From Triops longicaudatus (Eukaryota > Arthropoda > Branchiopoda > Notostraca > Triopsidae), in contig JAGQDJ010000009.1 of NCBI GenBank assembly GCA_022885665.1, positions 62,001 through 126,000 on the forward strand: 64,000 nucleotides of DNA, in the 5' to 3' direction. Numbering within the stretch: the first letter of the stretch is position 1; each line of letters begins with the position of its first letter. The notes beneath the pieces are model-generated. The model was given only the letters and a program-made list of their open reading frames with translations. It did no database searches and was not told the DNA's origin. The translations under genes were made by a program, and so were the position numbers. Below are positions 46,168-58,162 of this stretch, one piece after another.

Positions 46168-49100
46168 ATGCAAGTAAAGTTGATTGCGGGTAAAAATAAC
46201 GCACCTCTTGGTAAGTTAATTATCAGTAAATTTAATACTTAAAACAAGAAGGTAATTTTATTATTTTACGGAATATAACTGAATGATATGGTGTGACACT
46301 GATATTTCGTCAGCCTTGTTCTAGCACGTTGATAATATTAATGAGAACTTCTGTCATAGGTGCATTGCTAGTAGCCGAATATGTAAAACCTGAGGTTGAC
46401 GTTCAAACGGAATGGGGCAAGGAAACAAAACTCACCGTAGATAATGACTTGTCTCTGGATTTGGCGAGTACCATCGCCCGGCATTTGGTCCGGTTAGCTC
46501 CTTCGAGTACTCTCTATGGAAGTACCATTCTCGAGAATACTGAAGTAAATTCATCACCATTAATGTTCTGTCACTAGTGTAATAATGTTGATTGTAGGTG
46601 GATCACTGGTTAAGTTTTAGCACCAAGCTGTCGCTGACCGACAACTTAGCATCGGAGCTAGCTTACTTAGACAAGATCTTGGGTCCGGTAACCTTCTTAG
46701 TGGGACAAAGTCTGTCCATGGCTGATTTGGTAACTTGGGGCACCCTCTACGGTAAGCAACAATGAGCCCGTAGAATTCTGAATTTCTAAGCACCCGAATT
46801 AGGATTGGAATCGTGGCACAGCTTGTTAAAGGCGAGCAAAGTTCCGGGTAACGTTCTAAGGTGGTACAAGATGATTGCCGCCCAAGACAAAGTCAAGAAA
46901 TTCGTTGAATCTTTGCCGAATGATATTCAATCCAAGAAAGCTCAGCAAAGCAGAACTTCTCCTGCTCACAATGCCAGTACTGGTCGTAAAGAAGAAGGCA
47001 AATTTGTCGACTTGCCTGGCGCAGAAGAAGGCAAAGTTGTAGTTCGCTTCCCGCCTGAAGCTAGCGGGTAAAGAAAAACTTCATCGTATTTCATGACTAA
47101 TTATTTCGTGGTGTCCTTATTGCAGGTATTTACACATTGGCCATGCTAAAGCTGCTTTGCTAAACCAATATTACCAGCAGCTTTTTAAGGGCACGCTGAT
47201 CATGCGTTTTGACGATACCAATCCTGCGAAGGAGAAGGCCGACTTCGAAAAAGTAAGTAGTCGTAAATGGTGTATTTACTTCATCAGCTGCGCCTTACTT
47301 TCCGACGGAAGTTTTCACTTCTTGAGTACGTGTGCTAAGTTTTATTTCTCGTTTTTAGGTCATTTTAGAAGATTTGAAAATGCTGCAAATCCATCCCGAC
47401 ATGTTCACTCATACGTCGGATCATTTCGATCTCATCGCTAGTTATTGCGAGCAGATGTTGAAGCAAGGCAAAGCGTACGTAGATGATACGGAACCTGAGA
47501 CCATGAAACAGGAACGCGAACAGAAAATTGAATCAAAAAGCCGTTCAAATAGTAAGAAAAGCTCTTGTATAGAAAATTGGCATTTGCTTTCTATTAAATT
47601 ATTGCTCGTCATTATCACAGGTGTGGAGAAAAACTTGGAACTGTGGGAGGAAATGAAAAAAGGTACCGAGTTGGGTCAGCGCTGCTGCGTTCGCGCGAAA
47701 ATTGACATGCAGTCCGTAAACGGCTGTATGCGAGATCCTACAATCTACCGTTGTAAAAACGAGCCACATGTGCGCACAGGCTTGAAATACAAGTACGAAT
47801 ACTGTGATCCTAAGATTTTCTATTAATATACAGATGTTAATTTCCTTTATTTTTGTATGCAGAGTCTATCCCACGTACGATTTCGCTTGCCCGATCGTTG
47901 ACAGCATCGAAGGTGTTACCCACGCATTGCGTACTACCGAGTATCATGACAGAGATGACCAGTATTACTGGTTCATTGACGCTTTGTGCTTACGAAAACC
48001 TTACATTTGGGAGTACGCTCGCCTTGCTATGATGAATACCGTGCTCTCTAAGCGCAAATTGACCTGGTTCGTTGACAATAACTACGTCTCTGGATGGTAA
48101 GTTATTTTATTCGAGAGTTTTTGTCCGGAATTATAACGGAATCTTTCCCCAGGGATGACCCTCGTTTTCCTACCGTGAGAGGCGTTTTACGTAGAGGAAT
48201 GACTGTTGAAGGCTTGAAACAATTTATCATCGCACAAGGCTCATCACGTTCCGTAGTCATGATGGAATGGGACAAAATTTGGTCTTTTAACAAGAAAGTC
48301 ATTGATCCCATTGCTCCACGGTACACGGCGTTGGCTGAAGATACGGTGGTAGTGAACGTTAAAGGAGCCAAAGAGGAAATTACCCAAGCAGCCAAACATC
48401 CTAAAAATGAAAGCATTGGCACCAAGACTGTTGTGACGGGTCCCATAATCCTGATCGAGGCTGTTGATGCGGAAACGCTCAAAGAAGGCGAGAACGCGAC
48501 GTTTATCAACTGGGGCAACTTGCTTATTAAGAAAATCAATAGGTATGCACACCATTTTGTCGGTGGAGTAATTTCCTTCTTGTAATTAAATTTCTTACCG
48601 TTGGTTATAATTTGTGATAGCCCGTTTTCTGTCGTGAGTCACTAAATATTACACAAGGGAATGATTTATATTCGCGGTAAGTAATTATGTATATTTACAT
48701 AGGGAGAATGGAAAGATCGTATCTGTTGACGCTGAACCAAACTTGGATAACAAGGACTATAAGAAGACTGTCAAGCTGACCTGGTTAGCCCAAACTGAAA
48801 CAGCTCCGTTTACACCAGCCGTGTGCGTTTACTTTGAACATATCATCTCAAAACCTGTATTGGGCAAAGATGAAGATTTCAAACAATATATCAACGAAAA
48901 TACCAGGGTATAACTCAGACGTTTTATACCTGGAATCTTATAATCTAAAAATTATAATATGATATTAAAATCTTAGACTGAGGTGCAAATGTTGGGAGAT
49001 CCTGAACTTGTCAATGTGAAACCGGGCGAAATTATCCAACTCCAGCGCAAGGGATTCTTCATTTGCGACTCGGCTTACGAAACCGCGAGGTAATTTTTGT

Positions 49101-52100
49101 GTAATTTGTAATAATTTTAGTGTCTAGTTTAATGTTTTTGATGTCTCTACATTTTCTGTACGAAAAATTAATATATTTAATATCTAGTGTGCATAGCTGC
49201 CGATCCGCACCTATTGTCCTTTTCGCCGTACCGGACGGTCATACCAAAGAAATGCCAACTGCTGGACAACCCAAAAAGGCTCAGCAGCCTGCTCAAGAGG
49301 TAAGTCTATTGTTTCCCGCATTCTTGAGAAGTTGCATCATACTCATTCGGCGCGACCGAGATGTGAAATCACGCTGGGCTGATGCAAGTGTGAGATAACT
49401 GTTTGAAACGAGAAGAACTGGAGTTTATAAACGAAGGGGTAAAGGAAGTGAAAGGTTAGTCTGCGAATACTTTAGCGCCGTGAATTTAAAAACCCGCTAT
49501 TCTTTGGGAGGAGTGTTAGCCTAAGGCTAAACATACCGCACGCTTTCAGTGACGTGGTCAAGCAAGTGGTTGAAAACTTGACAGAATATTCCAAGATTTG
49601 TGAACGTTTACTCGTAAGTTTCTGTGAAAATCTGTGACAGTTAAACCATACTAATTATTTTTCGTTGTTTGCTTTGTGTAAGTGTTCGTGTTGTGTACCA
49701 ATCTATTAGTTTTAAAGTAAGGGATTAAAGAATTGAGTGAGATAGGAAAACATTCCATATGCTTTCAGCATAGGGTTCACGCTAAATCTCTTTGTAGTTT
49801 AGTTATTAATTATAGATTTTCTAATTTTGCTATTATTGTTACTAAAATAGAAGAGTAAAACGTCCGAAAAAGCACCCAAACCTAAAGAACCAGTGTCGGA
49901 CGCACCTGCAGTAAAGAGTAGTTCAGAGCCTTCACCTGCTGCATTGAACGACCTCGTTAAGCAGCAAGGTGAAAAAGTTCGATCCTTGAAATCCGCCAAA
50001 GCTGCCAAGGTAAGCATGTTTTCTTTTTGTTAACTCGGCAAAATGGTCATAGTGAATCTTAGGACGTTGTTGACGCAGCAGTGAAAGATCTGTTAGCACT
50101 CAAAGCGCAATTTAAAGCCACCACTGGCTTGGATTGGAGTCCTACTGTAGTAATCCCAGCTAGCCCTGCTTCCACTAACGCCACTTCGAGCAACACCGAA
50201 GCGGTTAGTGCGTCTGATTTGTCGGCCAAAGTTCAAGCTCAAGGAGATAAGGTTCGATCGTTGAAATCGGCCAAAGCAGCTAAGGTGAGGAACTCTTATA
50301 AACTTCCCCCCACCGCCCTCCCTCCCCCAAAAAATATATATAATAATACAGTTAAAAGCCCGTATAAATAATTTGGAATTTACATTATTAGGACGTTGTT
50401 GACGGAGCAGTGAAAGAGCTGTTATCACTTAAAGCGCAATTCAAAGCTGCCACCGGTTTAGATTGGACTCCTGGTGTTGTAGCTCCTGCAAGCACTCCTG
50501 CTCCTACCAAAGCTACTTCTAATAACACTGAAGCGTCTGACTTGTCAGCCAAAGTCCAAGCTCAGGGCGATAAGGTTCGGTCGTTGAAATCTGCTAAAGC
50601 AGCTAAGGTGAGAAAATCTTACCTATTAATATCCCCCTTAAAATATAATTATAGATTCGTATAGCTAAATTTGAATTTTCTACTCTTAGGACGTAGTTGA
50701 CGCAGCAGTGAAAGAACTGTTGGCCCTTAAAGCGCAATTTAAAGCTGCCACTGGTCTCGATTGGAGCCCCAGTGTAGTACTCCCTGCTGCTGCTCCTGCC
50801 AAAGCCGCTGAGCCCACTGGTGCTTCTGACTTGTCCACACGGATTCAAGCGCAAGGCGACAAAATCAGACAACTTAAGTCTCAAAAAGCAGAGAAAAGCC
50901 TAGTGGACGCCGAAGTCAAACAGTTGTTGAGTTTGAAAACGGAGTATAAAGCTGAAACAGGCCAAGAGTGGAAACCTGACGCTGCCAAGCCCACGCCTAC
51001 CCCTTCTGCACCTGCAACCATGACCAACACCAGTGCAAGCGACAACGTCAGCCAAGGAGCTGATATTCTTAAAAAAGTTGAAGAGCAAGGCAATGTAGTT
51101 CGCGACCTGAAAGCGAAGAAAGCTCCCAAGGTAAATTATTCGCAAAGTCCCAAGTCCAGAACTGCATTTTGTTTTTCTTAGGACGAGGTTGATAAAGCTG
51201 TGGCGTTGTTACTGAGCTTGAAGGCTCAGTATAAGGAAGTCACTGGACAAGATGTGCCAACAGCTGGACGCCAGCCTGCAGCTAAGAAGGAGGAGAAGTC
51301 TAAAAAGGAAGATAAGCCCAAGAAGGTTGAGAAGAAAAAGGAAGTTAAAGAAGAAGTTCAGGTAGAATGACTATTTCCTCACAAAAAAAGTCGGAGTCTT
51401 TGAGTAACAATCGATTCGCTTAGGACGGAGCTGTGAAGAAACAGACTCGCTTAGGCTTGGAAGCCAAGAAAGAGGAGAACTTGGCCGATTGGTACTCGCA
51501 AGTGTTAACCAAAGGCGAAATGATTGAATACTACGATGTCAGCGGTTGTTACATTCTGCGTCCCTGGTCGTACGCCATTTGGGAATCGATTAAAGATTTC
51601 TTTGATGCTGAGATTAAGAAGTTAGGTGTCCAGAACTGTTACTTCCCCATGTTTGTCTCTCATCACGCTTTAGAGAAGGAAAAGACGCATATTGCTGATT
51701 TCGCCCCAGAGGTAAGAAACAGGAAGAAGATTATTTGAAACGATTTAATTAATTTTCGCTTAGTGTAAAGTTTATCCACTTTACCATCTTGTACTTTAAG
51801 TTTGTTTTTTTTTTAAAAAAAAAAGAAAGAAAGAATTTCAAATGTAACTTTTCCTTCTGTTCTTGAACTTATAGGTAGCGTGGGTCACGAAATCGGGAGA
51901 CACCGATTTGGCTGAGCCAATTGCCATTCGTCCCACAAGTGAGACTGTTATGTACCCTTCATACTCAAAATGGATCCAGTCGTATCGTGATTTACCTTTG
52001 AAACTGAATCAATGGAATAACGTTGTGGTAAGTTTTGAGGTGACTTCTTTGTTTGTACATGCAAATATATCGTTTTTTTTTTAGCGTTGGGAGTTTAAAC

Positions 52101-53516
52101 ATCCTCAACCCTTCTTGCGAACTCGTGAATTCTTGTGGCAAGAAGGACACACCGCTTTTGCGGACTACAAGGAGGCCGAGGAAGAAGTATTCACCATCTT
52201 GGACCTCTACTCAAAGGTGTACACCGACCTGTTAGCCATTCCCGTAATCAAGGGAAAGAAGACCGAGAAGGAGAAGTTCGCTGGCGGAGATTACACGACC
52301 ACCGTTGAAGCTTTTATTTCTGCCAGTGGCAGAGGCATTCAAGTAACTGTTAATTCCTCGTTTTTAATTTGCGCAAATAAGAGCTTTAGGGCACGCTCTA
52401 TTAATTTGTCTGTTTTATTAGGGTGCGACATCTCATCACTTGGGACAAAACTTCTCGAAAATGTTTGAGATACTGTATGAAGATCCCGAGACTCAAGAAA
52501 AGAAGTTCGTCTTCCAGAACTCGTGGGGTATCACCACCCGTACTATTGGTAAGATATTAGACATACACATTTATTAGACTTACTAAGACAATAAGTTTCT
52601 AAAAATGAAAAGCAAGTACATTAATTCACATGATTTCTTCCATTTAGGTGTAATGATCATGGTCCATGGTGACAACCAAGGTTTGGTTTTGCCTCCCCAT
52701 GTGGCCTGCGTGCAAGTAGTCATCGTTCCTTGCGGAATCACTGCGTCGATGAGCGACGCGGACCGTAGCGCGCTTTTGGAAGCTTGCAAGGAGTACGAGA
52801 AGACCTTAGCTGAAGCTGGAATTAGAGTCAAGGGGGATTATCGCGATAACTACTCCCCAGGATGGAAATTCAATCACTGGGAACTTAAGGTACTTGTGTC
52901 TTTTTAGCAATATGGAATGTACTTACTTTTGCTTAATATAGGGTGTACCCATTCGTTTTGAGTTGGGACCTCGTGATGAAAAGCAATCACAGTTCGTTGC
53001 CGTTCGACGAGATAATGGTGAAAAGGTGACGTTGCCTAAGGCTACTGCTGCTAAAGATATCGCCAACTTGTTGGAACAAATTCACCAGAACTTGCTAGAC
53101 AAGTATAAACTTGTTATTTATTGATATCAGGACAACGAACTTAACCAGTGTTCTTGCAGAGCCTCGGCTGACATGAAAGCCCACACTGTGGTAATTAACG
53201 CATGGGAAGATTTTGGTAAGGAATTGGACAAGAAGAAGATTCTTTTGGCTCCATTCTGCGGCGAAAGCGGCTGCGAGGACCTAATCAAAAAGGACAGCAC
53301 AAGGTAACGCGCTACAAAATTGCGAAAAGAATAAAGGTAAATCTTTAATGTTAATTTAGGGAGGAGTCCGCTGAACCTGGAGCTCCTGCAATGGGTGCCA
53401 AGTCTTTATGTATTCCTTTTGATCAGCCTGCAGATGCTACCAAGGTTGCGAAGTGCATTCACCCAGCTTGTAATAACAAACCCAAATATTACTGTTTATT
53501 TGGGAGAAGTTATTAA
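46168..53516 (+). CDS. EPRS: Bifunctional glutamate/proline--tRNA ligase with five WHEP domains
   Basis: EPRS charges tRNA-Glu and tRNA-Pro in the cytosol and is a scaffold of the multi-synthetase complex. The first exon starts MQVKLIAGKNNAPL at 46168 and joins the GALLVAEYVKP exon in phase. Domains in order: GST-like N-terminus (LVGQSLSMADLVTWGTLYG), class I GluRS with HIGH-type YLHIGHAKAALLN and KMSKS-type VLSKRKLTWF, then five WHEP repeats (49.9-51.3 kb) and a Lys/Glu linker. The class II ProRS follows with motif 2 in RWEFKHPQPFLRTREFLWQE, then GVMIMVHGDNQGLVLPP and the C-terminal zinc-binding region ending KYYCLFGRSY. About 20 exons have compact introns. Human has three WHEP repeats. A 560-nt intron at 49.3-49.86 kb contains an exon-like cassette (see findings). 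The AATAAA was not located with confidence. Confidence 0.96.
49920..51250 (+). repeat. EPRS: Tandem WHEP-repeat exons within EPRS
   Basis: Five helix-turn-helix RNA-binding repeats share VxxQGxxVRxLKxxKAxK and VDxAVKxLLxLKAQFKAxTG. Each of repeats 1-3 is split by an intron at the same place, after AKAAK and before DVVD, and these repeats are almost identical. Repeat 4 (RQLKSQKAEKSLVDAEVK) has lost its intron and repeat 5 (RDLKAKKAPK) keeps one. Introns 2 and 3 still resemble each other (GTGAG..TCTTA start; AATTTG..TTAG end), so the duplicated unit included intron sequence. Confidence 0.85.
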
Positions 53517-54475
53517 GGGAATCAAGAGGTAAAAATCTGGGAAACGGGCTTCCATTTTCATGTTGTCTTGTGAATGTTAGGTGCAAGTGGTTGTCTTAAG
53601 TTTTGTCTTCATTTTGTTCCTCCGGCTCCCGAAATGGTGACAGTGCATTCTCGGCTGTGTATTTAATTCATAACGACAGTTGTGTTGGTTTTTCAGCGCT
53701 CAAAATACATCATGAGCCAATAACATATTTGTTTTATTCCATTGAGAATGTCAGCTACATTAAAGTTGTAATGGGAATAGACATGACAAGCCTCCTGTAG
53801 AAGCTCTACGATCCGTACCTCAGGGACAAGGGGTGGCAGGCCTTACCGGAAGTAGAGAATGAGAAATGAAGAAGGTATAATTGTAATTGCCAGTTTCGCC
53901 GACTGAAGTACGCAGTGGCTATAACGTGTAAGTAAAATTTGGGGTAAAATGTTTTGACATGAGAAAAAGTTAACTAGAGTACACATTTTTATTTGAAAGT
54001 GCCCAATTTGCGCACATTGAAGGTAAATACCATCTTTGAATGCACTATTCTTATATCAACCCCACACAAGAAATTCAGATTTTTATCATGGGAAGTTGTG
54101 AGAAACCTCAACATAAAAAAACGACTACTGCTCCCCCCCCCCTGAACCAAAATCCTCGGTACTGCCCTGTGAAACACCCGAACATATTTGTCGTAATTTA
54201 GCACATATAAATTGATAGGTATGGTGGGTAATCGGTCACTAATTTCCCATGCTTCTCTAAACCATAAGTCAAAACGCTTTCGACGCGTTTTACGTCACAT
54301 ATTTCAGCCAATAACGACTATGATGAAGTAAAGTTTGTTGGTGGTATTAAGAAAGCATGTATTTCAGCCAGCCATACACGAGGCGCAGAATGATGATAAA
54401 GACCTGAAATCAAGGGCCTGCATGACGGTGTGAGATGGTAACTGCCGAAATGGCACGCTTCTCGACGTCAGACGT
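53517..54475. other. Convergent 3' gap between EPRS and RPS29, with a transposon-like end
   Basis: About 960 bp without a gene. Reading the minus strand from about 54168, CAGGGCAGTACCGAGGATTT followed by a run of ten G resembles the end of hAT-type non-autonomous elements. The partner end was not found. Confidence 0.4.
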
Positions 54476-54812
54476 TTAATCCAACTAGAAGACAACATAA
54501 AGTAAATGGGTGGATACTATAACATGAAATATTTACCTTCTTGAAACCGATGTCTGCGGAATATTCTCTGAAGCATTGACGGCAGAGGTTCAAGCCATAT
54601 TTACGGACAATACCGTGTCGGTTAGCGCAAGCCCGGCTGTAAAACAGAAGGGAAAATGAGTTGGTTCTTGGGAGCCATGCTGAACATTTATCATCCGATT
54701 ATATTAAAAAAATAGCGCAATTCGAGCCGAATTACTATAAATTAACTCACCATGAGCGGGATCCGGGGCCGTAGTTACGGGGGTGAGAATACCAAAGAGT
54801 TTGGAAACCCAT
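54476..54812 (-). CDS. RPS29: 40S ribosomal protein S29 (uS14)
   Basis: A small zinc-ribbon protein of the 40S ribosomal head. Three minus-strand exons, 54812-54751, 54636-54537 and 54484-54476, fit phase exactly and give 56 residues, the same length as human. The sequence matches the family throughout: MGFQTLWYSHPRNYGPGSRS, then CRACANRHGIVRKYGLNLC and RQCFREYSADIGFKKLD. The four zinc-binding Cys are those of CRAC and CRQC. The last coding exon is only 9 nt: TTG GAT TAA, coding Leu-Asp-stop. Its start codon faces ZPR1 across 202 bp. No snoRNA with good C and D boxes was found in its introns. Confidence 0.97.
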
Positions 54813-55014
54813 TTTATTGAAATTATTTGTGCAACTCGGAACACAAATGCCACAAGGCTAGGCAAGCGCTACTTTCAGAAAGAACCGCTTATCCGGCGGT
54901 GGAGCTGGAGGTACTTCAAAACAAACGTGGACGGAACCGTACAAACAAACCAGCGTGTTCTGGAGCATAAGCGAACGGGAACTCAAGATCCGAAATTTAA
55001 ATCACACGGAGATT
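54813..55014. promoter_or_regulatory. Bidirectional promoter of RPS29 and ZPR1
   Basis: Only 202 bp separate the two divergent start codons, and this must include both 5' UTRs. Several pyrimidine-rich stretches on the minus strand (for example TTCTTTCTGAAAG) could provide a TOP-type start for the ribosomal gene. No TATA box is evident. Confidence 0.65.
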
Positions 55015-56746
55015 ATGGGTGAAGTGAAGAAACCTGTATTTAGGGACTTAACGGCGGAAGATGAAGAACCGGAGACTACTGAAATCGAAAGTTTATGCCT
55101 AAACTGCGGGGAAAATGTGAGATTCTTAATGTCCGTGAAAAATAAGATTGCATTTAATAAATCAGATTGTATGATTACAGGGTATCACGCGCTTGTTGCT
55201 TACTAGGATACCTTTCTATAAGGACATTATCTTAATGTCTTTCGAATGCGAGCACTGCGGTTACCGCAATAACGAAATCCAGTCTGGAGATAAGATACAA
55301 GAAAAGGGTGTTCGAATTGAAGCACACATCGTCAGTGCACGCGATTTGGATAGGCAAGTGATCAAATCGGACAATGCTTCTGTTTTTATACCGGAATTGG
55401 AGTTCGAAATTCCTGCTCAAAGTCAAAAAGGAGGTAAGATGTCTTACGTTATTGTATAAGTAAAATGTAATAGGGGTACTAATTGCGTGTCTTCCAGAAA
55501 TTACAACAGTTGAAGGGGTTCTCGACAGAGCCATATCAGGATTAGAGCAAGACCAAACTGCCCGTCGAGAAACATACCCTGAAGCTGCTGAGCAGATTGA
55601 CGCCTTTATTGCTAAAATGAAAAAAGCTAAAAATTTGGATACTCCTTTCACCTTAGTATGTATTTCATGTGCTGTTTTCCATTTATCTCATCGAAACAAG
55701 CCTTTCTTTGCAACAGATCTTAGATGATCCCGCTGGTAATAGTTTTGTTGAAAATCCATTGGCGCCTCATCCTGACCCAGCTATGAAGATAACTCACTAT
55801 GTTCGATCTCAAGAACAGAATCACAAATTAGGAATTTATTCCGCCCAAGAATTAGCTGCCAACGAGGCCATTCAGGAAGAGGAAATAGAAGAAGAGCCCG
55901 AGAAAAGGGATGAAGACTTTTCAGGGGAAAAGCTTGAGAGTGAGGTTCTACACTTCGCCACCAACTGTCCAAACTGTAATGCACCTTGTGAAACCAACAT
56001 GAAGATGACAAGTAAGATTTATTTATTTTTATGGTATATCTCATTTGAAACTTATCTCCACCTTTTATGTATTTTGTAGACATTCCGTTTTTCAAGGAAG
56101 TAATCATTATGGCAACAGTTTGCGATGCGTGTGGGCATCGCACGAATGAAGTGAAATCTGGATCTGGTATCGCGGACAAAGGAACGAAGATCACATTAAA
56201 TATCACCGATCCTATAGATCTATCAAGAGATGTGCTGAAAGTAAGGATGAACAGGTTTCATTACACTTAACTAAACTGGTTTTCTGTATCTACAGTCCGA
56301 AACATGCATGCTTTCCATTCCGGAGCTGGATTTCGAGGTAGGCTCGGCAACGTTAGGCGGACGGTTCACGACCATTGAAGGACTGCTTACCTCAATCAAG
56401 GAGCAACTGGTCAGCGAGAACCCTCTTATCTCTGGTGATGCAGCCAAGTCTGATGTAAAGGAACAATTGGAAGAGTTTGGAAGAAAGATTGATGAGATTC
56501 TAGCCTCCAATCGAATGGTGCACCTTGTATTAGATGACCCTGCTGGCAATAGCTATTTACAAGTAAGTTGTGTTTCCCAAGGTGGGAATTTTAAATATTG
56601 TAATATTTATTTTCAATATTTCGTTTCTTTCGCAGAATATATATGCCCCAGATCCCGATCCTGAGATGGAGATCATCCATTATGTCCGTACTTTTGAGCA
56701 GAATGAAGAGTTGGGTTTGAATGATATAAAGGTCGAAGACTATTGA
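55015..56746 (+). CDS. ZPR1: Zinc finger protein ZPR1
   Basis: ZPR1 binds eEF1A and acts as its folding chaperone; it shuttles between cytoplasm and nucleus. Two tandem ZPR1 modules are seen. The first has CLNCGENG..TRLLLTRIPFYKDIILMSF..CEHCGYRNNEIQSG, and its beta-domain ends ILDDPAGNSFVENP. The second has CPNCNAPC..IPFFKEVIIMATVCDACGHRTNEVKSG and LVLDDPAGNSYLQN. The motif DPAMKITHYVRSQEQNHKLG recurs in the second half as DPEMEIIHYVRTFEQNEELG, showing the internal duplication. Both C4 zinc sites are intact. About seven exons are needed; the ATG at 55015 starts MGEVKKPVFRDLTAEDEEPE. Stop TGA is at 56744-56746, with AATAAA at 56783-56788. PPIL3 converges downstream. Confidence 0.96.
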
Positions 56747-57002
56747 ACGTTTTCACTTGAAATTGTAACTCTAACGTCAAAAAATAAAGGGCTTTTTGCC
56801 TAGGTGCAAGTCGATATGCGTCCGAAAGTTTGCTTAGTTAAGGAAAATGTTGTATCTTGCGTATTTTTAAAATTATATTTAATTACCTAAACTTTGATAG
56901 CGTGATAGTAGTTTGAGATTTTGAGGAAGAAAATGGCTTTAAAAACAATTTTATTGCCCTTTGTTACAAAATATAATAACCAGTTGCAAGGCCCACGATA
57001 GT

Positions 57003-57719
57003 TTAGCCGGCTAAGGGATTTGCATGGATGGTAACACTGGTAAGTCTTACGTCTTTCAATGGGGCATAATTTTTCGGGTTCACAGGCAGTTTTTCAATTT
57101 CGTCCAGCACATCGAAGCCGTCGATCACTCTAACAATACAACTTCCATTATTAAGGCAACATTAGTCGTCTTTTAAACTTACTTGCCGAATATTGTGTAT
57201 TTGAGATCCAAATGAGCCTGTGGAGCGTACGTTATGAAGAACTGACTCCCATTTGTGTTAAGTCCGCTGTTTGCCATTGACACAATACCCCTGGCTTTGT
57301 GCTGCGTAAGAAAGCAGACATATTTAAAACAATCCAACAGAAAATTCAACAGTAATACTTTTAGCTCATCCCTGAATTCGTCTTCAAACTTCTTGCCCCA
57401 AATTGAAGTGCCTCCCTTGCCTGTTCCCGTGGGGTCTCCAGTTTGGACCATAAAGCCTTTAATATTTCGGTGAAACAAACAACCATTATAATAATCTGTG
57501 CCACACAGGGCGAGGAAGTTCTAGAAACGCCCAATTAGTACGAATTTAAGGGTAAGGGTAGTAAATCATTACTTCACATGTTTTTGGTACAAGTTCGCAG
57601 AAGAGCTCTATTTTTATATCTCCCAAATCGGTATGTAATGTGACAGCCTATATTAAAAAGAATATAGGCAATAACAAAAGTTAATTTAGTGCATATAGAT
57701 ATATATGCAAACTTACCAT
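57003..57719 (-). CDS. PPIL3: Peptidyl-prolyl cis-trans isomerase-like 3 (cyclophilin)
   Basis: PPIL3 is a single-domain cyclophilin found in spliceosomes. Minus-strand reading gives MAVTLHTDLGDIKIELFCEL, VPKTCENFLALCGTDYYNGC, FHRNIKGFMVQTGDPTGTGK, GGTSIWGKKFEDEFRDELK, KARGIVSMANSGLNTNGSQF and a C-terminus ending VTIHANPLAG. The catalytic FHRxIxxFMxQxGDPTGTG and QFFIT are intact, so it should be an active isomerase. The length, about 161 residues, matches human. The ATG (57719-57717) is followed at once by GTAAGT: exon 1 contributes only the initiator Met and the next exon opens GCT GTC ACA. An AATAAA on the minus strand lies at about 56954-56949. Confidence 0.94.
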
Positions 57720-57866
57720 TGTTTTTGCTCTGAACACGTGAAAATCCGAATTTTTGACGTATCTAAAACAACAATTTGAACAGCCCTGCGAGCTGGACTA
57801 GGCGGGGCCTAACGAAACAAGCCCGTTGCGGTTAATAGTCCGGATTTATGTGAAAAAAAATCTTAA

Positions 57867-58162
57867 ATGGAAGGTTATGAATCTAAGAAAAAAAATATTT
57901 TATTTGTATACAGAAAAAGGGGTAAAATAGATTTAAATGATAGTTTAAAATTCAACGAACTCAAACGCTTCGTAAAGGAGGGAGAAAATGCGATGCGATT
58001 TACAACGCTCCCTATCGAATGCTATTTGCCAACTCGATGTCAACAATGTGGTTTGACTTGTGCGTGCGAACGGACAGATTCTTGCAGCAAAGTCAGCTTA
58101 TACAACAAAAATTTCAAAAGAAAAAAAAATAGGTTGCAATACAAAAGAAAATCAGCACCAAG
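57867..58162 (+). other. Candidate 5' exon of the TDRD-like gene carrying an upstream open reading frame
   Basis: An ATG at 57867 opens a frame of about 99 codons with a Cys-rich patch (CQQCGLTCACERTDSC) and a very basic end. It reaches CACCAAG|GTAATT at 58162. A good acceptor (AATCTCTAG) lies at 58248, 24 nt before the TDRD ATG. If spliced, the frame reads AAG-ACG-TAG and stops before that ATG, so this would be a long uORF rather than an N-terminal extension. It could also be a separate small gene or chance. I do not recognise the peptide. Confidence 0.35.

Noticed and set aside
49120..49398. Continuation of the EPRS frame past AQQPAQE into the intron
   Set aside because: A GTAAGT donor follows GAG, and the downstream exon resumes in the same phase with SEKAPKPKEP. 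The extension has no WHEP or synthetase similarity.
54638..54750. Intron-encoded C/D snoRNA in RPS29
   Set aside because: A GATGATAAATG stretch resembles a C box, but no matching D box with terminal stem pairing is present.
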